In this document: positions 33,465 through 45,348 of the stretch, in pieces
Layout of the letters: each line of letters starts with the position of its first letter
Position numbering within the stretch: the stretch's first letter is position 1
DNA from: Seiridium cupressi
Lineage: Eukaryota > Ascomycota > Sordariomycetes > Amphisphaeriales > Sporocadaceae
Direction of reading: 5' to 3'
DNA length: 64,000 bases
NCBI GenBank assembly: GCA_036674765.1
Contig: JARVKI010000055.1
Span: 62,001 to 126,000 of the forward strand
The notes under the pieces: model-generated
Database searches by the model: none
What the model was told of the DNA's origin: nothing
What the model saw: the letters and a program-made list of their open reading frames with translations, nothing else
Translations under genes and position numbers: made by a program

Positions 33465-34886
33465 ATGCTTGACGAGAACCTGCCAACCTTCTTTGCGCGG
33501 CAGTCGTCCGACAGCCCCTTGTCATCAGTATTGTACTTCACCCAGAACGGCTCCGAGCCCGCCCCCGAGTATGCATACAAGCGTCCAGACCCGAGCCTGC
33601 CAGAATCGAGAAACAAATACGCCGTGGGCTTGACAGACGCCTTCACACAAGATGTACTCTATGGCGAAGTTCTCATCGAGCCTGAATGGCAGCAACCTAC
33701 CTTATCTGCAGCTGAGATCAGAGCCCAAAATGGCGTCCCACCGCCCCCGGTACCCCTGATACCGGAAAGCTTCACCGTACAACTGTATAACCCAGATCAG
33801 CAGATCGTTGTGAAGGGTGAAAAAAGCACCTGGACTGGCAAGGAGTCGTGGGAGTTTGAGATGCCACAGCAGAGCTTCAAGCTGCCTTCCACATCCAAAA
33901 TAGACCAAGACACAGATCCCACGGGCAACATTCTGACGCCGAAGATTATGTTTCGATGGAAGCGGGATAGCAAGTTCGCGAAAGACATGACTTGTTATAT
34001 GACCGGGAGATCACTGGGAAAGCAGAAGAGCAAGGACCCGGATATCACGGTGGCTATGTACAAGCAGGGCAGAAACTCAGGTCTGACCATCTACGAGCCG
34101 AACCTGAACAGAGTAGAGGTCGAGGACCGCAAAGGGCTCGAGCTAGTCTTGTTACTCGGCGCCGAGGTTATACGAGAGATCTACCTGTTCGCGAGCCGTG
34201 ACTCGTTCAACATCTCTGGCGCTCCGCCAACGAAGCGAAAGAACTCCCGCCCAGGACCGGCCGGCACACCTCCGAACACATCTTCTCCAGTCAACAACGC
34301 TTTTGCCATGAGTGGGGGACTTGCCAATGTGCCGCCAGCCAAAACCACTTCACCTGTAACGCAACAGCCGACGCCACCATCAGATCCAAGGAACCCGGCG
34401 GTAGTGGATGCCGAAACCCGGCGGCTACAGGCACAGGTACAGAAGGAAGAACGCGAGCGTGAAAGGCGGGACAAGGAAGAGCAGAAGCGTATTAAGAGAA
34501 TGCTCGAGGAGGAAGAGAAACAGAGGCATCGGCGCGAAGCCGAGGTCGAGAAAGAAACCGAGGCGTTAAGGAAGCAATTCGGCATGCAGGGTCAAGACTA
34601 CGCAGCGAGCAGACCGAATCTCCCCCCGCGGCCGTCAAATCAGCCAAATAGCGTACCTCAAGCGCAACTGCACCCGCCTGGTGCTGTGAACGGAATTGCT
34701 CCTCCTACTAGACCTCTGAGTGCAGGTCCATCACACAGCTTCGGCAGCTGGTGGCATGGTCCGGGGGTTGGACCCGTTGTGCCACCGCAGCAGCACGGTC
34801 CCCCACAACAGCAACCTCAGAACAGTTCAGGCAGGAGGAAAGAGGGAGCAAGTAAGATTCATAAGAAACGTAGTGTGTTCTTCTGA
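33465..34886 (+). CDS. conserved fungal protein of unknown function with a coiled coil
   Basis: Single-exon gene, 473 residues from ATG 33465, the first ATG of the frame. Residues 1-255 form a compact, non-repetitive region (for instance FTVQLYNPDQQIVVKGEKST, MFRWKRDSKFAKDMTCYMTG and REIYLFASRDSFNIS) that looks like a beta-rich folded domain; I believe it is shared by many filamentous ascomycetes but I do not know its name. Residues 313-373 are a highly charged coiled coil of Glu, Arg and Lys. The rest is a Pro/Gln/Gly-rich disordered tail that ends in a basic, aromatic cluster (KIHKKRSVFF). No membrane segment, signal peptide or catalytic motif is visible. Its order, a folded N-terminal domain, a charged helix and then a Pro-rich tail, suggests a scaffold or adaptor, but that is a guess. 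Confidence 0.75.
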   Translation: MLDENLPTFFARQSSDSPLSSVLYFTQNGSEPAPEYAYKRPDPSLPESRNKYAVGLTDAFTQDVLYGEVLIEPEWQQPTLSAAEIRAQNGVPPPPVPLIPESFTVQLYNPDQQIVVKGEKSTWTGKESWEFEMPQQSFKLPSTSKIDQDTDPTGNILTPKIMFRWKRDSKFAKDMTCYMTGRSLGKQKSKDPDITVAMYKQGRNSGLTIYEPNLNRVEVEDRKGLELVLLLGAEVIREIYLFASRDSFNISGAPPTKRKNSRPGPAGTPPNTSSPVNNAFAMSGGLANVPPAKTTSPVTQQPTPPSDPRNPAVVDAETRRLQAQVQKEERERERRDKEEQKRIKRMLEEEEKQRHRREAEVEKETEALRKQFGMQGQDYAASRPNLPPRPSNQPNSVPQAQLHPPGAVNGIAPPTRPLSAGPSHSFGSWWHGPGVGPVVPPQQHGPPQQQPQNSSGRRKEGASKIHKKRSVFF

Positions 34887-37518
34887 GTGAATCGACCTAC
34901 GCTGGGATTGAGCCTGGCAGATTAGAAAATTTGCATTGCGTTTCTAATGCATTGGGCCGGCGTTGAAGGAATTCTCAACCATATAGGTTATGGCCCACGG
35001 GTGTGTTCTTATATAGACCGAATGACGACTCTGAGATACCCAAATCTGACCCATTATCCGTTTGTCATGAACCATGTCATCGTATGTATTATAGTCTGCA
35101 ATGAACACACTCAATGGTGCTCGACGGCGTTTGACTCCTAAGCAGTAGCTTTCGAGTAACTGTTAGAACCATGCATACTAACGGCCGAGCAGCTGCTTCT
35201 CAGACACTGTCACAATTACTTCTGCTCCAAGTACGACGTTCCTGGATTTTCATTAACACTTTTAGCTCATAGTATGTGCTGCATTAAATTCGTGGTTAAG
35301 AAATGGACTGGCGAGTATTAAGCACGATGTTCGAAGTTTTCCCGCCTTGCAAGGTAAGTCACTGTATTACCATCTAGTATGCACGTAGTGAATGCTGTAA
35401 ATGCTTCGAAACAATGTTGAGACTCGTGCTACGCCATCCTTAGCTATACTTGACCTCGATCGAAATCACGTTCATTATTGATGATTCTCTCGCTTTATGG
35501 GCCTTCTTAAGCTAGCTCTAGGCTGGATGATGATTATAAATGCTGCTGCCTTGGCGCTATTCCGATTGATTAATACCTATACGATGCTTTCGACATGTCG
35601 CCGTGTGGCTTGCTCCTAGTCTAGGTGCTTTCTGATACAATATTAATGTGTCCCGCATATGGACCTGCTCACAAGACAGATATCATGAATGTATAAGATT
35701 TTGCGTCGTGGACTCGACGTTAAATAGCTCCAACCGTGGCATATAATATAGTACGATGTGTATGGGCAATTGCAGTTCAATTCATTGGATTATAATTATT
35801 TACTACTAAGGCTTAAGTATAGTAGTGAGCCGCCAGACCAGCCTTATCGTAATTTGCCTGGTCTTTTTTTCCCTTAACCTTTATTAGTTCGTAATAAACT
35901 ATTTAAACTAACTTTTTTACTTTTAATAAGTTTTTCGTCTCGTTTTTTAATTTTTAACTTTTTTTTTAATAAAATATATATTACGAATATAAACCCGGGG
36001 AAAACTTTAAAATAAAATAAATAAATAATTAAAAACGGGCGGTTATAATTATATAAAAATAAATATATTAAATATTAATATAATAAATTTAAATTAACGT
36101 TATAAATTAATTAAAAATTAAATAATTAATAATAATTAATAAAACGTATTAATTATAATTAATTTTATTTATTAAATAAATATAAACGAATAAGATTAAT
36201 AAAAAAATAAATATATATATATAAAACGTTTTTTATATAATAATTATTATTTTAATAATTAATTTAAATATTTATTTTATTTATAAATAAAGTTTATTAA
36301 ATTTTAATAATTATATTTTTATTTATTAAAATTTAATATTTTAATTTTATATTCTATATTTTATTAATAAAAACTTAATATTAATATATTATTTTAAAAT
36401 TTATTTTAACGATAATATATTTATTATAATAAATTAATAATATTTTTCCTTTAATAAAAAAACTTATAATTTTTTAAAATAGTTTTTCTTATATAATAAA
36501 TAAAAATATATTAAAACCTATTTTTAATACGTTAAAATAAACGAAAACGAAGAGAATAAATAAGATTTTAAAATATAAGTACTTTATTTAAGATCCTTTA
36601 TTAATTATTGCGAATTCAGGTATGAACTCCGTTGTTAGTACGGTAGCCACATTGGGTCGCCTGGTAACAATTTACTTCTACCTATTCTTGATACCAACAG
36701 ATCTGGTCGCCTTTTCAATCTCGAAAGAACTGGAGTACCTGCATACCCATCTATAGCACAATACATCGTCCCTTCCACCCCAAGCCATGGCCTAGTCCAG
36801 ATCGTTTGTGGCTCTTATACCAACTTGTTGCCAATTCTGGGGTATGTATCAAATCCCCGTACTTCAATCACAATAAGTTGCAAGTTCTTACCATACTGGT
36901 ACTCATTTCCCACACAAAGCTACACCAATTCAAGAGTCACTCACATACAATTCCAAAAGCCAATCCTGTCTCGGCATCATCTGCAATCGTTATTTCTCGA
37001 GGATTTCTCATCTACATGAAGCCATTCCAAGAACCAACAATCCTTGTGAAACGTTAGTCAATCTAACTCCTCACTTCATAGCCATCTTTTTCTTCTCCTT
37101 CTCGAATGGGAAGCATCTAAAGTTCTGCGTTACACCTACACTTTGCAGAGAGAACGTGTCTGCAAGTGAGTTCTTGACTATCTACATACATACACAGGCT
37201 CAGTACCTCAAGTCTCTACATTCAGGGAAGCTTCGTGCCATCTCCAAGCAACGCTCTATTTCACTTCTCCCCTACGTACCTTCTCTCGTCCTTTCCTCCA
37301 ACCTTCATCCAATCTATCTATATTGGACGTTTCAATTCCTTTCTCATACCCTGAAGCACGCTCTCTACACCTACACATTCGTCGTATATCGATCTTCACT
37401 ACTCCCGATTACCTGACTACAACTTGGACGCCAAACTACAATCTCTTCCTTCTTCCATCCAATCACATCCGACCTTCCTTTTCCCTTCATATCACATCGT
37501 TACTGTCCTCCTCTCACA
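34887..37518. other. intergenic region with an embedded RIP block
   Basis: 2.6 kb between two plus-strand genes. The left part (34887-35860) has ordinary composition with no gene. The centre (35861-36608) is the extremely AT-rich block listed separately. The right part (36610-37518) is normal again and becomes C/T-rich toward the next start, as expected of a promoter and leader. Confidence 0.6.
35861..36608. repeat. AT-rich relic saturated by RIP (repeat-induced point mutation)
   Basis: About 750 bp made almost wholly of A and T. I checked it row by row and found no CA and no TG dinucleotide from 35861 to 36608, so CpA is absent on both strands. The few remaining C bases sit mostly in CpG, CpC or CpT. 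This is the end state of RIP, the fungal defence that turns C into T, mainly in CpA, in duplicated DNA during the sexual cycle. The edges are sharp. It was probably once a transposon or other repeat; nothing of its coding content is left to identify it. Confidence 0.85.
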
Positions 37519-39659
37519 ATGCCAGGCCTTAATGCTAAGCCGAAGCCAATCTTTAAAGATGTGGTGGTTGCAATAGTTGGCGATATTGGAGTCCACATGA
37601 CCGAGGCCAATCTCGGTAAATGGATGAAGATCCGTAGCGGTCGTTTCTCTGCCAACTTTGATGACTCGGTCACGCACCTTCTGGCGACAGATGACCAGTA
37701 CAAGAAGAAGGTCGCACGAGGTAAGTTACTTTCATTTTTCTACTTTGTTCATCTAGGATGCAGTTTCCCTCAATAATCTTATTGCAAACGATTTGGGGAC
37801 ACGAAATCATTGCAATGAAAGGGATAAGAAAAAGAAAAGAAAAAAAAAAAAAAGGGAAAGCAAGGCGCTGACAATAAATGATAACAGTCAAGAAGGCTAT
37901 GAAAGGCAAAATCGAAATCCTCACACCGGACTGGTTGGAGGAGTCCATGGCCCAGAACAAGAAGCTGGCACTCAATCACTACTCGCACCAGAGACGCCAG
38001 AGGATTGCCAGTGCTAAGAAGCGTCGTAGCCAGCAGATGCAGAAATGTATTAAACAAGGCGAGAGCTATGTAAACACGAGTAAGTACCAAACTATCATAT
38101 ATAAGTTTAGATTATATGTTAGGGTAACGGGATGTGGCGCTTGATGGTCACAATTGTTCTGGTTGCGACGAGAGACTAATAGTTCTTTTTAGACAAGTAC
38201 CATATCTATTCCGACAAGAGCGGGTTCTACTATCAGGTTACTTTGTCCCGAAAGGAAGGAGAGCGCTTTATTAACGAGGTATGTCGAGATTTAGCTGAAA
38301 TCTTACTTGTAGACACCTTAGTAACATGGAGGTATAGCTCTGGGAGTCTAATGCGCAGCCTCATCTATATTTCTTTGCGTGTCGATACTTCAAGAAAGCC
38401 AACGCTCCCGCCTTGCGCTATCGACATGGCCAGAATCCTGGTACTCTTGAGCGAGAATTGAGACAATTCTGCCACGCTTTCCAAAAGAAGACTGGTGTCA
38501 ATTGGGATAATCGCATGAGCGAGGCAAGAGAAGGAATCGTCCAAGCGATTGACGGCCAGGAAGGTAGCGGATATCGTTATACGATTCCGGTAGGTTTTAT
38601 CGTCTGAGAGAAGTTTACATTTTGCTAATATGACCTTAGATCGGCGGTAAGCCTGTTGGCCTAGTCCATAACAAAGTCTATGATCTATCAGAGGGGCTTT
38701 CGATCTGTGGCAATGATGAGCCGGATGATATTCCTGGTCAAACCAACAAGGCTTCTGAGAAAATTATGGATGAGGCAACCGATACGCCACCTGACCATAC
38801 CATCACAACTCAAGTCCATCCCTATAGCAATGGCACAAGTTCCGAGGCTCAGGATCTCACGAAGGACAACATTGCCGTTCGCCAGATATCAACCGCCAAT
38901 CCCCTCAAAACACCGAGGACTATTACCTTGCCCACCCGGGGAAAACCTTCACTCGCCGTAGAGGCCCAAACAGCCAAGATGACATCGCCCTCGAAGACCA
39001 ATGATATGATACCGTTTACCCCTCCGAAGTCGATCCCGTTTAAGAAGCCTACCGCTCCTAATAAACGCAAAAACGGCAACTCCGTAGGCATCAAGCGCAA
39101 TTTCAGCACCTTCGAGGGCTCAACTGCCGGCTCCTTGAAGAAGTTGCCAACCGGTATCAAGGCCGTCGACGAGACGAAGCTCATGCAGGCAAAAACACGA
39201 CGCAAACCTACCAGAGCAATCAGCAAGGGCAAGACTCGAGTCAGCGCCTCGGCCATAAAGGCGAGCGCGAATGCCACCATCGAAGACTCTGGCTATGACG
39301 TGGCTTTCTCCTCGTCCGAAGATGATGATGATCTCGATCCGGACGCGGACAGGGCGCATGTTGAGGCTAGAGAGAAGCCTCAAGACATCTTCGCTACACA
39401 GCCGGCGAAGAGATGTCGAATCATCGTGAAGAATTCCAAGGTCGAAGAGCCCGCCGCTCATGATGATGGAGATGCTGATATGGAGGATTCCCTTGGTAGC
39501 GGAGATGCCAACAGTGAGGATTCCCTCGGTCACAAATTTGAGGAGGCGCATATCGACAAGGCTGCCGGCGTCGAGGACATGATGGAGATAGAGGATTGCG
39601 AGCGTGCCGAAGATGACAGCGACCTGGACGACGAGGGCCACAGTTCTGACAGCTCTTAA
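37519..39659 (+). CDS. BRCT plus WGR-like domain nuclear protein
   Basis: Five exons: 37519-37720, 37888-38079, 38193-38278, 38338-38589 and 38640-39659, joining to 583 residues. Residues 9-100 form a BRCT domain (FKDVVVAIVGDIG; DDSVTHLLATDDQYKKKVAR; KIEILTPDWLEESM, with the hallmark Trp), a module that binds partner proteins or phosphopeptides in DNA-damage responses. Residues 131-218 look like a WGR domain as in PARPs: SGFYYQVTLSRKEGERFINE, then LWESNAQPHLYFFACRYF, then LRQFCHAFQKKTGVNWDNRM. The W-G-R triplet itself is not kept. No PARP catalytic domain follows. The C-terminal 330 residues are disordered, with several Lys/Arg clusters (KKPTAPNKRKN) that could be nuclear signals, and end in an acidic tail. 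It may act in DNA repair or chromatin without ADP-ribosylation activity; that is inference. Confidence 0.82.
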
Positions 39660-40115
39660 CTGGGACAGATCAGACTCCTATGAGGTATGTTTCTCTGCTG
39701 TGGTCAGCTGATAGTCTCGACGAACGCCTCGAATTCTGGAATTTTTTGCGATGGTTTCCATTGCAAATGACGGGTAAGGCTCAGTGCAAAATGCACTACA
39801 GGCAGGTCGTGGGTATCTTTTACACGTTGAATTGGGCAGGAGTCGTAGTGGGTCCTGGGACGGGAGACTTCTACTTCTTATGTCTAACATTGCGCAGCCT
39901 TTCTTATAGTCACGTCTTTTCTAGACTGAATGCGATATCTTTAGAGCATAATCATGATCCAGCCGTGTGGCAACAGACTCTTTTCATCTTCCTGTGAATT
40001 GCGTAGTATCGCACATCTCCATTGGTGCCTCGCTATGCTACATATCATCGTAAGTCGTGTAGGGGGTGCACCTATTCCCTATTGCCCTCCCAGTCCGGTA
40101 TCCTCGTCGGAATTC
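39660..40115. other. spacer between convergent genes
   Basis: 456 bp between the stops of the BRCT gene and the Use1-like gene. A plus-strand frame at 39680-39997 shows no motif and is not supported. Confidence 0.5.
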
Positions 40116-41195
40116 TCAAAACCTTAACTTTGGTAGAACCCCCACAATCAATATGGCCACCACCATGAGACCGAAAATCCATGCATACAGCATCATCCTT
40201 CCCCACCAGCCCTTGCCTTCGGTCATGCGCCTCAGAGCGCCCATTCGCCTGCTTGCTGCCTCCATTGATAGCTCGCTCTTTTCCATGCCCGAGCCAGCAG
40301 CAGCGAGGATGTCCTTTTCCTGCTCGAGGTCACCATGAAAGGCGTTGGACTGTGACTTCAGCGCCTGTGCCATGGACAGCAGGGATTCGGTCAATTTGTC
40401 CTGCTCCACTCGCTGGTGGTCGAGGATAGCTTCTGTAGTTGCTGTGGTGCTGAGTGCCGTTGTCGGCGACGAGGGCTGGTTGCCAAAGAGTTGCGATCTG
40501 CCCGTTGTCTCTGCAGTATCGACTTGTTGCGTCGGCGCGCCCCGAGAACGTAGGGCTTGCTGGGTGGATGTTGCCTGCGCCTCCGTTTCTGGTATTGAAG
40601 TTGATTGCGGCTGCGGTGTCGGGTCGGGTCTCAGGGTGCTCTCGTCCACAAAACTGTCTCCTTCTGCTTCTGCATCGCCGTTCTCTTCCACGCTTCCCCA
40701 TCCGTGTGAGGGGCGATCTGGACTCCTGGAATCTTGGCTTTCGCTCGGAGTCTGTATACTGCCCAACAGATCCTCATCGTCTGAACTATCCTCGTCGCTG
40801 TCTATGCTGATCTCCTCCAGCTCGCTCAGTCGTTCCGTGATCTGCTCAAAGATGTCTCGTTTCCTGTTCAGGTCTGCCTGCGTTTCCTGTCTTCTGCTAT
40901 GTACCTTGATATTCAGGGCGTCTTGTTCAAGTTTCGTGAGAAGCGTGCGGGCGTATTCAAGATTCTACAATTGCAGTTAGTGTTGCGTCAAGGGCGGCAG
41001 AGTAAGGCGGTGGTATCTCACTATGCTAGCCTTGTTCCTCTCATACTCGCTCGTCCTTAATCTGTGCTCCCTCTCAGCGTCCGCTTGCAGGATGCTCTGT
41101 TGTAGCCGAGCCAGCAGGCGGTTCAGGTCTGTGAAGGAGTCTGGGCTGGAGACACTGCGCCGTGGTGTCATGGGCGCTTGCGTAAGCCGCGCCAT
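40116..41195 (-). CDS. Use1-like SNARE of the ER
   Basis: Two exons on the minus strand, 41195-41022 and 40964-40116 (57-bp intron), giving 340 residues. Use1 is an unconventional SNARE on the ER that works with Sec20, Ufe1 and Sec22 in fusion of COPI vesicles coming back from the Golgi. The C-terminal part carries the family features: a SNARE-like helix (LDHQRVEQDKLTESLLSMAQ, then LKSQSNAFHGDLEQEKDILA, then GSGMEKSELSMEAASRRMGA) followed by a linker WWGRMM and a tail-anchor membrane segment (LYAWIFGLMVVAILIVGVLP). The N-terminal half is a coiled coil with LNRLLARLQQSILQADAE, then an acidic stretch DSDEDSSDDED and a Gln/Ser/Thr-rich disordered part. No signal peptide is present, as expected for a tail-anchored protein. 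The distance to the neighbouring regulator gene is about 550 bp. Confidence 0.82.
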
Positions 41196-41747
41196 GGTGA
41201 TGGTTTGTATGAACCTTGGATGGACTGGTTCCGTGGAGGATGCGTGGCGCGGTTGTGCGTGTGTGTTGCGCGCAATGCTTTGTTGTTCAGGTGTGGTCTG
41301 TGACTGTTCTTGTTGCTATGCTGTCATCGGCCATTGGAACGGTACGCGCAACCGTGTCAAGCTTAGGAAAGCTTCCGCTATTGGTGGGGTAGCAAGGATT
41401 AATCATCTCGCTAATAGCATAACAAATTTGAGCTGATCAATCCTACCTAGCACAATACCCCTAGAAGCATAGCATGCATGCAGACATGTAATTACATTAA
41501 TTTGTGTTATGGTAATACTGATGGACATGTTTCGTCAATATCTCTATCGCAATACATGGACGCAAAGCCTTTCTCTCCGCTCTAATTGGTCATTCTGAAG
41601 TTCTCATGGACATCAACGCTAAAAAGCCATAGAGTGTGGGGTGCTCGCACTCTAACAGGTCGAAGCCGTCATCTAATTTCATTGATATACTACAGAGGTT
41701 TGACACAATACACTCTGTATTGAATCTTTCCGTGATTCCTCGTATAT
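41196..41747. other. intergenic spacer
   Basis: 552 bp between the Use1-like gene start and the end of the Zn2Cys6 gene, both on the minus strand. It should hold the Use1 promoter. Nothing else is seen. Confidence 0.5.
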
Positions 41748-44514
41748 CTAGTAAAAGAGGTCCGTGTCGCGAATTTCATCCATCGTATCAGAAAAGAATA
41801 TAGGTCCGGAACTTTCGAGGTCCCAGTCGACACCTACGTGACTAAGATCAACCGGAAAATACCCCAGATTCCCCGACGCTGAGACTTGTGCTTGATCAAC
41901 GTTCGTTGTTTCAACAGAGGCGGTAGCGGTTTCCATTGTTTCATCATCGATATTGGAAGATGCTTCGTGCGGTCAGTAGACCATATAGACGCAAAGGTCC
42001 GATCCACCAACAGATAGAGGCAAGGAAAAGAGGAGTCTGCCTACCAAGGAGGTCCAGATAGCGGCTGATCGTCGAAGCTACCTGTGTGCACTTAGAAACA
42101 GCTGGGTTTCCCGGGTCGATCAAGGGCAAACATTCAATGCCTTCGATCAGGGAGGCTCTCAAAGTAGCCCCAGGAATATCCGATTCACTGTGATCCACAC
42201 GTCCGTGAGCTCTATCCATCAGCATGATAGCAGCAATGGCTAACGTTGCATTGAATGCTAAAGCTATCAGTCATTGGCCTCAGAGTACAGTGAGAGAAAC
42301 GTACTGTAGTATAATGTAAACCACCAAGCTCCAAGTAATTTCAGCGAGGGACCGGCCGAATGAGTGATACTATGGACGATGCCAATTATAGTCGATGCTG
42401 ACTGGAAACAAGTCTGAACATTCCTGCCTCCAATTTGAATGAAGATTGATGTCCCGCTGTTAGTGACAGGCTGGCCTCCTAATTTGTTCAGGTAGAAGTC
42501 CAGATATGGTCGGTATGCTAAGATGCAAAGATTGTGAAACCTCAAGGTCAATATCACACGGAGTCTTCTCGCCAACGTGTATGTTGTGTTGAAAGATAGT
42601 TCCTGTGCTTGTATTAGAGCGAGTACAGGATTTAGAGATGACTCCCACTCTAGAAATTGTTGTTCGATTCGAAGGATGTTAGAAGCGACTGTGAGGATGC
42701 TTTCCTCTGTCTGGGGATCAACATTGCATGCATACAGGGTGTCCATGACCGTCCACATGATCTTGTACAGTTTTCTGTCGTTTGAGTTAGTGGGCATTCC
42801 CCAAGATCCGATCCGAGTATGTACATTGTCTCGTTAAAGAACATCGAGCTGAGCACTTCAGGATTTTCCTGGGCGATGTATCCATGGTCGCTATAGCCTC
42901 TTATATTGGGCAAAGGTGTCCTGACATAATTGTCTATTCGACACGTCGGGTTAGCCATTTCATCTGACATGCTTCGCATATTGTTGAGAGCTAAGGGGAA
43001 CATTTTGAGAGCAAAAATACATCGATAATTTCCTCACTCAAAGCAGGCTATACACGATAAAAAGAAACGCCGAGTTCTCACCTGGGATGGCAGGTGGGCG
43101 TCCAAAGGTCATGCTCAGCGTTCTAACATCTCCATTAGCGATGTGCGATTGGGCTTGCTCATATTATAAGCTGACCTGTCAAGTAGAACGCAGCCAAACC
43201 AGGTGCGATTTCGGGTCTCAAGCTCAACTCCTGAAAGAACCCGCGACGAATCGTTGGAATGTAGACCCAACTGAAAGGCCGCTTTCACCGCAAGCCCGTG
43301 GATATTCCATGTTTTGACAGATCGGTTAGTCCCCTGAAGGTATAAGCTCATGAGAAGCATGGTTTGGACTAAAAATTAGTGATATTTTCAAAACTCGATT
43401 GCTTCACGAGTAGCATACCTGTTTCCACAGTGGGGCCGCTCATAAGGAGACCAATGGATAATTTCTCCGACCGGGAGAAAAAGACTTCAGCACGAGCGGC
43501 TCGCTCTGTCTAATCCGCACAAAGGTTCGATCCAGTCATGGTGGCCATGGCCAGAATGATATACAGTAGACCTAGCCAGGATCGCCGTAATGTCCTAAAA
43601 TTGGATGAACTGACCTGCTCGAAAGTCTTCAGGAAGCTAGCCTGATGGATATAAGGGAACAATACTCCAGTACTAGCGAAGAACTCTTTCACAAGAGCCT
43701 TCATCTCGGCTGTTGGTGGTAAAGCTAGTGAGCCTTGGTCGGAATGACGACTGGTAGACCGTTCTTGGTAACGTGATCTTGGTGATTCTGGTCTGGAGAC
43801 TTGAAGAGTGACTTGCGGCGACAATCTTGACGTGATACGGGCCAGAGAAGATGGGTCTCGGCGGGTTTTCAACACACAACCCAGGGCCCGCCTAATATTC
43901 CTCATGAAAGCGATGTTCGAAGATCGACCTAGCCATAGTGAGCAGCGCGGCTGATGGGGTAGGAAAGAAACGACTAACCGAAATACGCCGAATCTTTCTC
44001 ATCTGTGAACTCGATCGTCCCAACGCCATCTGTTGCATCAGGCGAAACCCCCGTTTCATCTAATTCATCTCTTACTATCAAGCCATTGGCTGTCGCATAT
44101 GAGGGACTCGCATCAACTGCAGTCAGGTTGTGCTGCAACCCACCGCCATTTTGACGTTTGAGTGCCCGTACATCGTTCTCCAAATCAGCCAATCGTGTTT
44201 CAACTAGCTGAAGAAATCTTTTAGGTGTAAACATCGATGACAGATTGGGATGTCTGTCGAACTCACTGCTTCGGTACTGGTGTGGTGGAGGAGATAGGGG
44301 TTTGCGCATAGTCGCAATTATCCAAACTGTGTTCTTGGCAACTAGAACACTTCGGTCTCTGTCCATCGCACTTTGGGGACAATGTATCAGCCAATCAGAA
44401 CGACAATAGTATGTCCGGGGTCGAACGAACTCGACTTTTCTTAATTCGACAATTACTACAAGCTACGGGTATCCGCCGTCGTTTGGTACCACGCTGCTCA
44501 GTCGATGAATCCAT
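41748..44514 (-). pseudogene. Zn2Cys6 transcription factor with an in-frame stop codon
   Basis: Ten exons on the minus strand: 44514-44431, 44370-44267, 44217-43979, 43928-43419, 43368-43176, 43122-43082, 42990-42825, 42774-42305, 42257-42045 and 41962-41748. All junctions keep frame and have GT...AG borders, for 744 codons. Residues 19-47 form a complete binuclear zinc cluster with spacing C-x2-C-x6-C-x6-C-x2-C-x7-C (CSNCRIKKSR, then CDGQRPKCSSC). A coiled-coil dimer segment follows (FLQLVETRLADLENDVRALK). The fungal-specific regulatory domain is also there: FPYIHQASFLKTFEQ, LQGTNRSVKTWNIHGLAVKA, LDRTLSMTFGRPPAIP, FHNLCILAYRPYL. Codon 282 is TAG (43510-43512), in the middle of exon 4 and inside that domain, with matching sequence on both sides. 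Read straight, the product would be 281 residues with DNA binding but without most of the regulatory domain. A recent pseudogene, a sequence error and a truncated functional form are all possible. Confidence 0.8.
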
Positions 44515-45348
44515 GTATCATACACCATAGCATATACCACAAGGAACAAAGACAACAGGTATGTGTTAGAAGATGATGATTTCTCAGCTGTTCTCGGGGG
44601 TATCGGCATGGTTTTTCATCTCCCCGCGTTGACTGGGGTCGGCGTCTCCAAGGCTCCTATAGCTTGCCGGCATATTTCCCTATCTCCGCACGACACTTGT
44701 GGCACCGTCCAATATAGGCAGCATCTCATGAGCGACTTTGCACGGACACCCCCTTACGCGCGTACATTCGTGGCTGTCCTCCAAGACGGTAGGCAGATCA
44801 GTCTCCCTGCAAGCCAACTGATTCGAGTCACGATTACTGTGTGGCCAGGTGATTACCACGCTGGAAGACAGCCAAAAATCAAGACCTAGAGGAATGGATC
44901 GAGCTAGGAAGTGGTGTTGAGGCTTCGAGAATCTCTCATAACAACACGTTGACTTACGGGATCCCGTCTTCGTCTCACATACGTAGTGTGAACTGGACAA
45001 AGGAGACCCACATTTCCTCCGATTCTAAAGAAACAGAGTCCTAGCCAATCAACGCGATGTATTGCCGTGCGTACGAATCAATACCACTGGGGAGTTAAGA
45101 CATGCGCCGAGAGAGTGGGCCACGGAACGGACAACGGTCTCCGCATCGCCGTATATCGTTGAGTGCCGGTCAATCCCTGCGACCGACGATGCATGCACCC
45201 CGGTCTCGCGCCTAATCGATCAGCGCGGAGCTCTTTACAAAAGCCTTTGACTTCCATGACGCGGACATTATATGTCTACAACTCATCATACCCCAAGCTG
45301 TGAAGTCAACAAGGAGACGTCTACGTCAACCTTGTAAATTGACACATC
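44515..45348. promoter_or_regulatory. divergent intergenic region, regulator and carotenoid oxygenase
   Basis: 834 bp between two start codons on opposite strands, so both promoters must lie here. A plus-strand frame at 44563-44889 has no motif and is probably chance. The arrangement suggests that the regulator may act on the oxygenase gene. Confidence 0.5.

Noticed and set aside
44563..44889. Plus-strand open frame of 108 residues between the regulator and the oxygenase
   Set aside because: No domain, no good start context, and it lies in a divergent promoter region.
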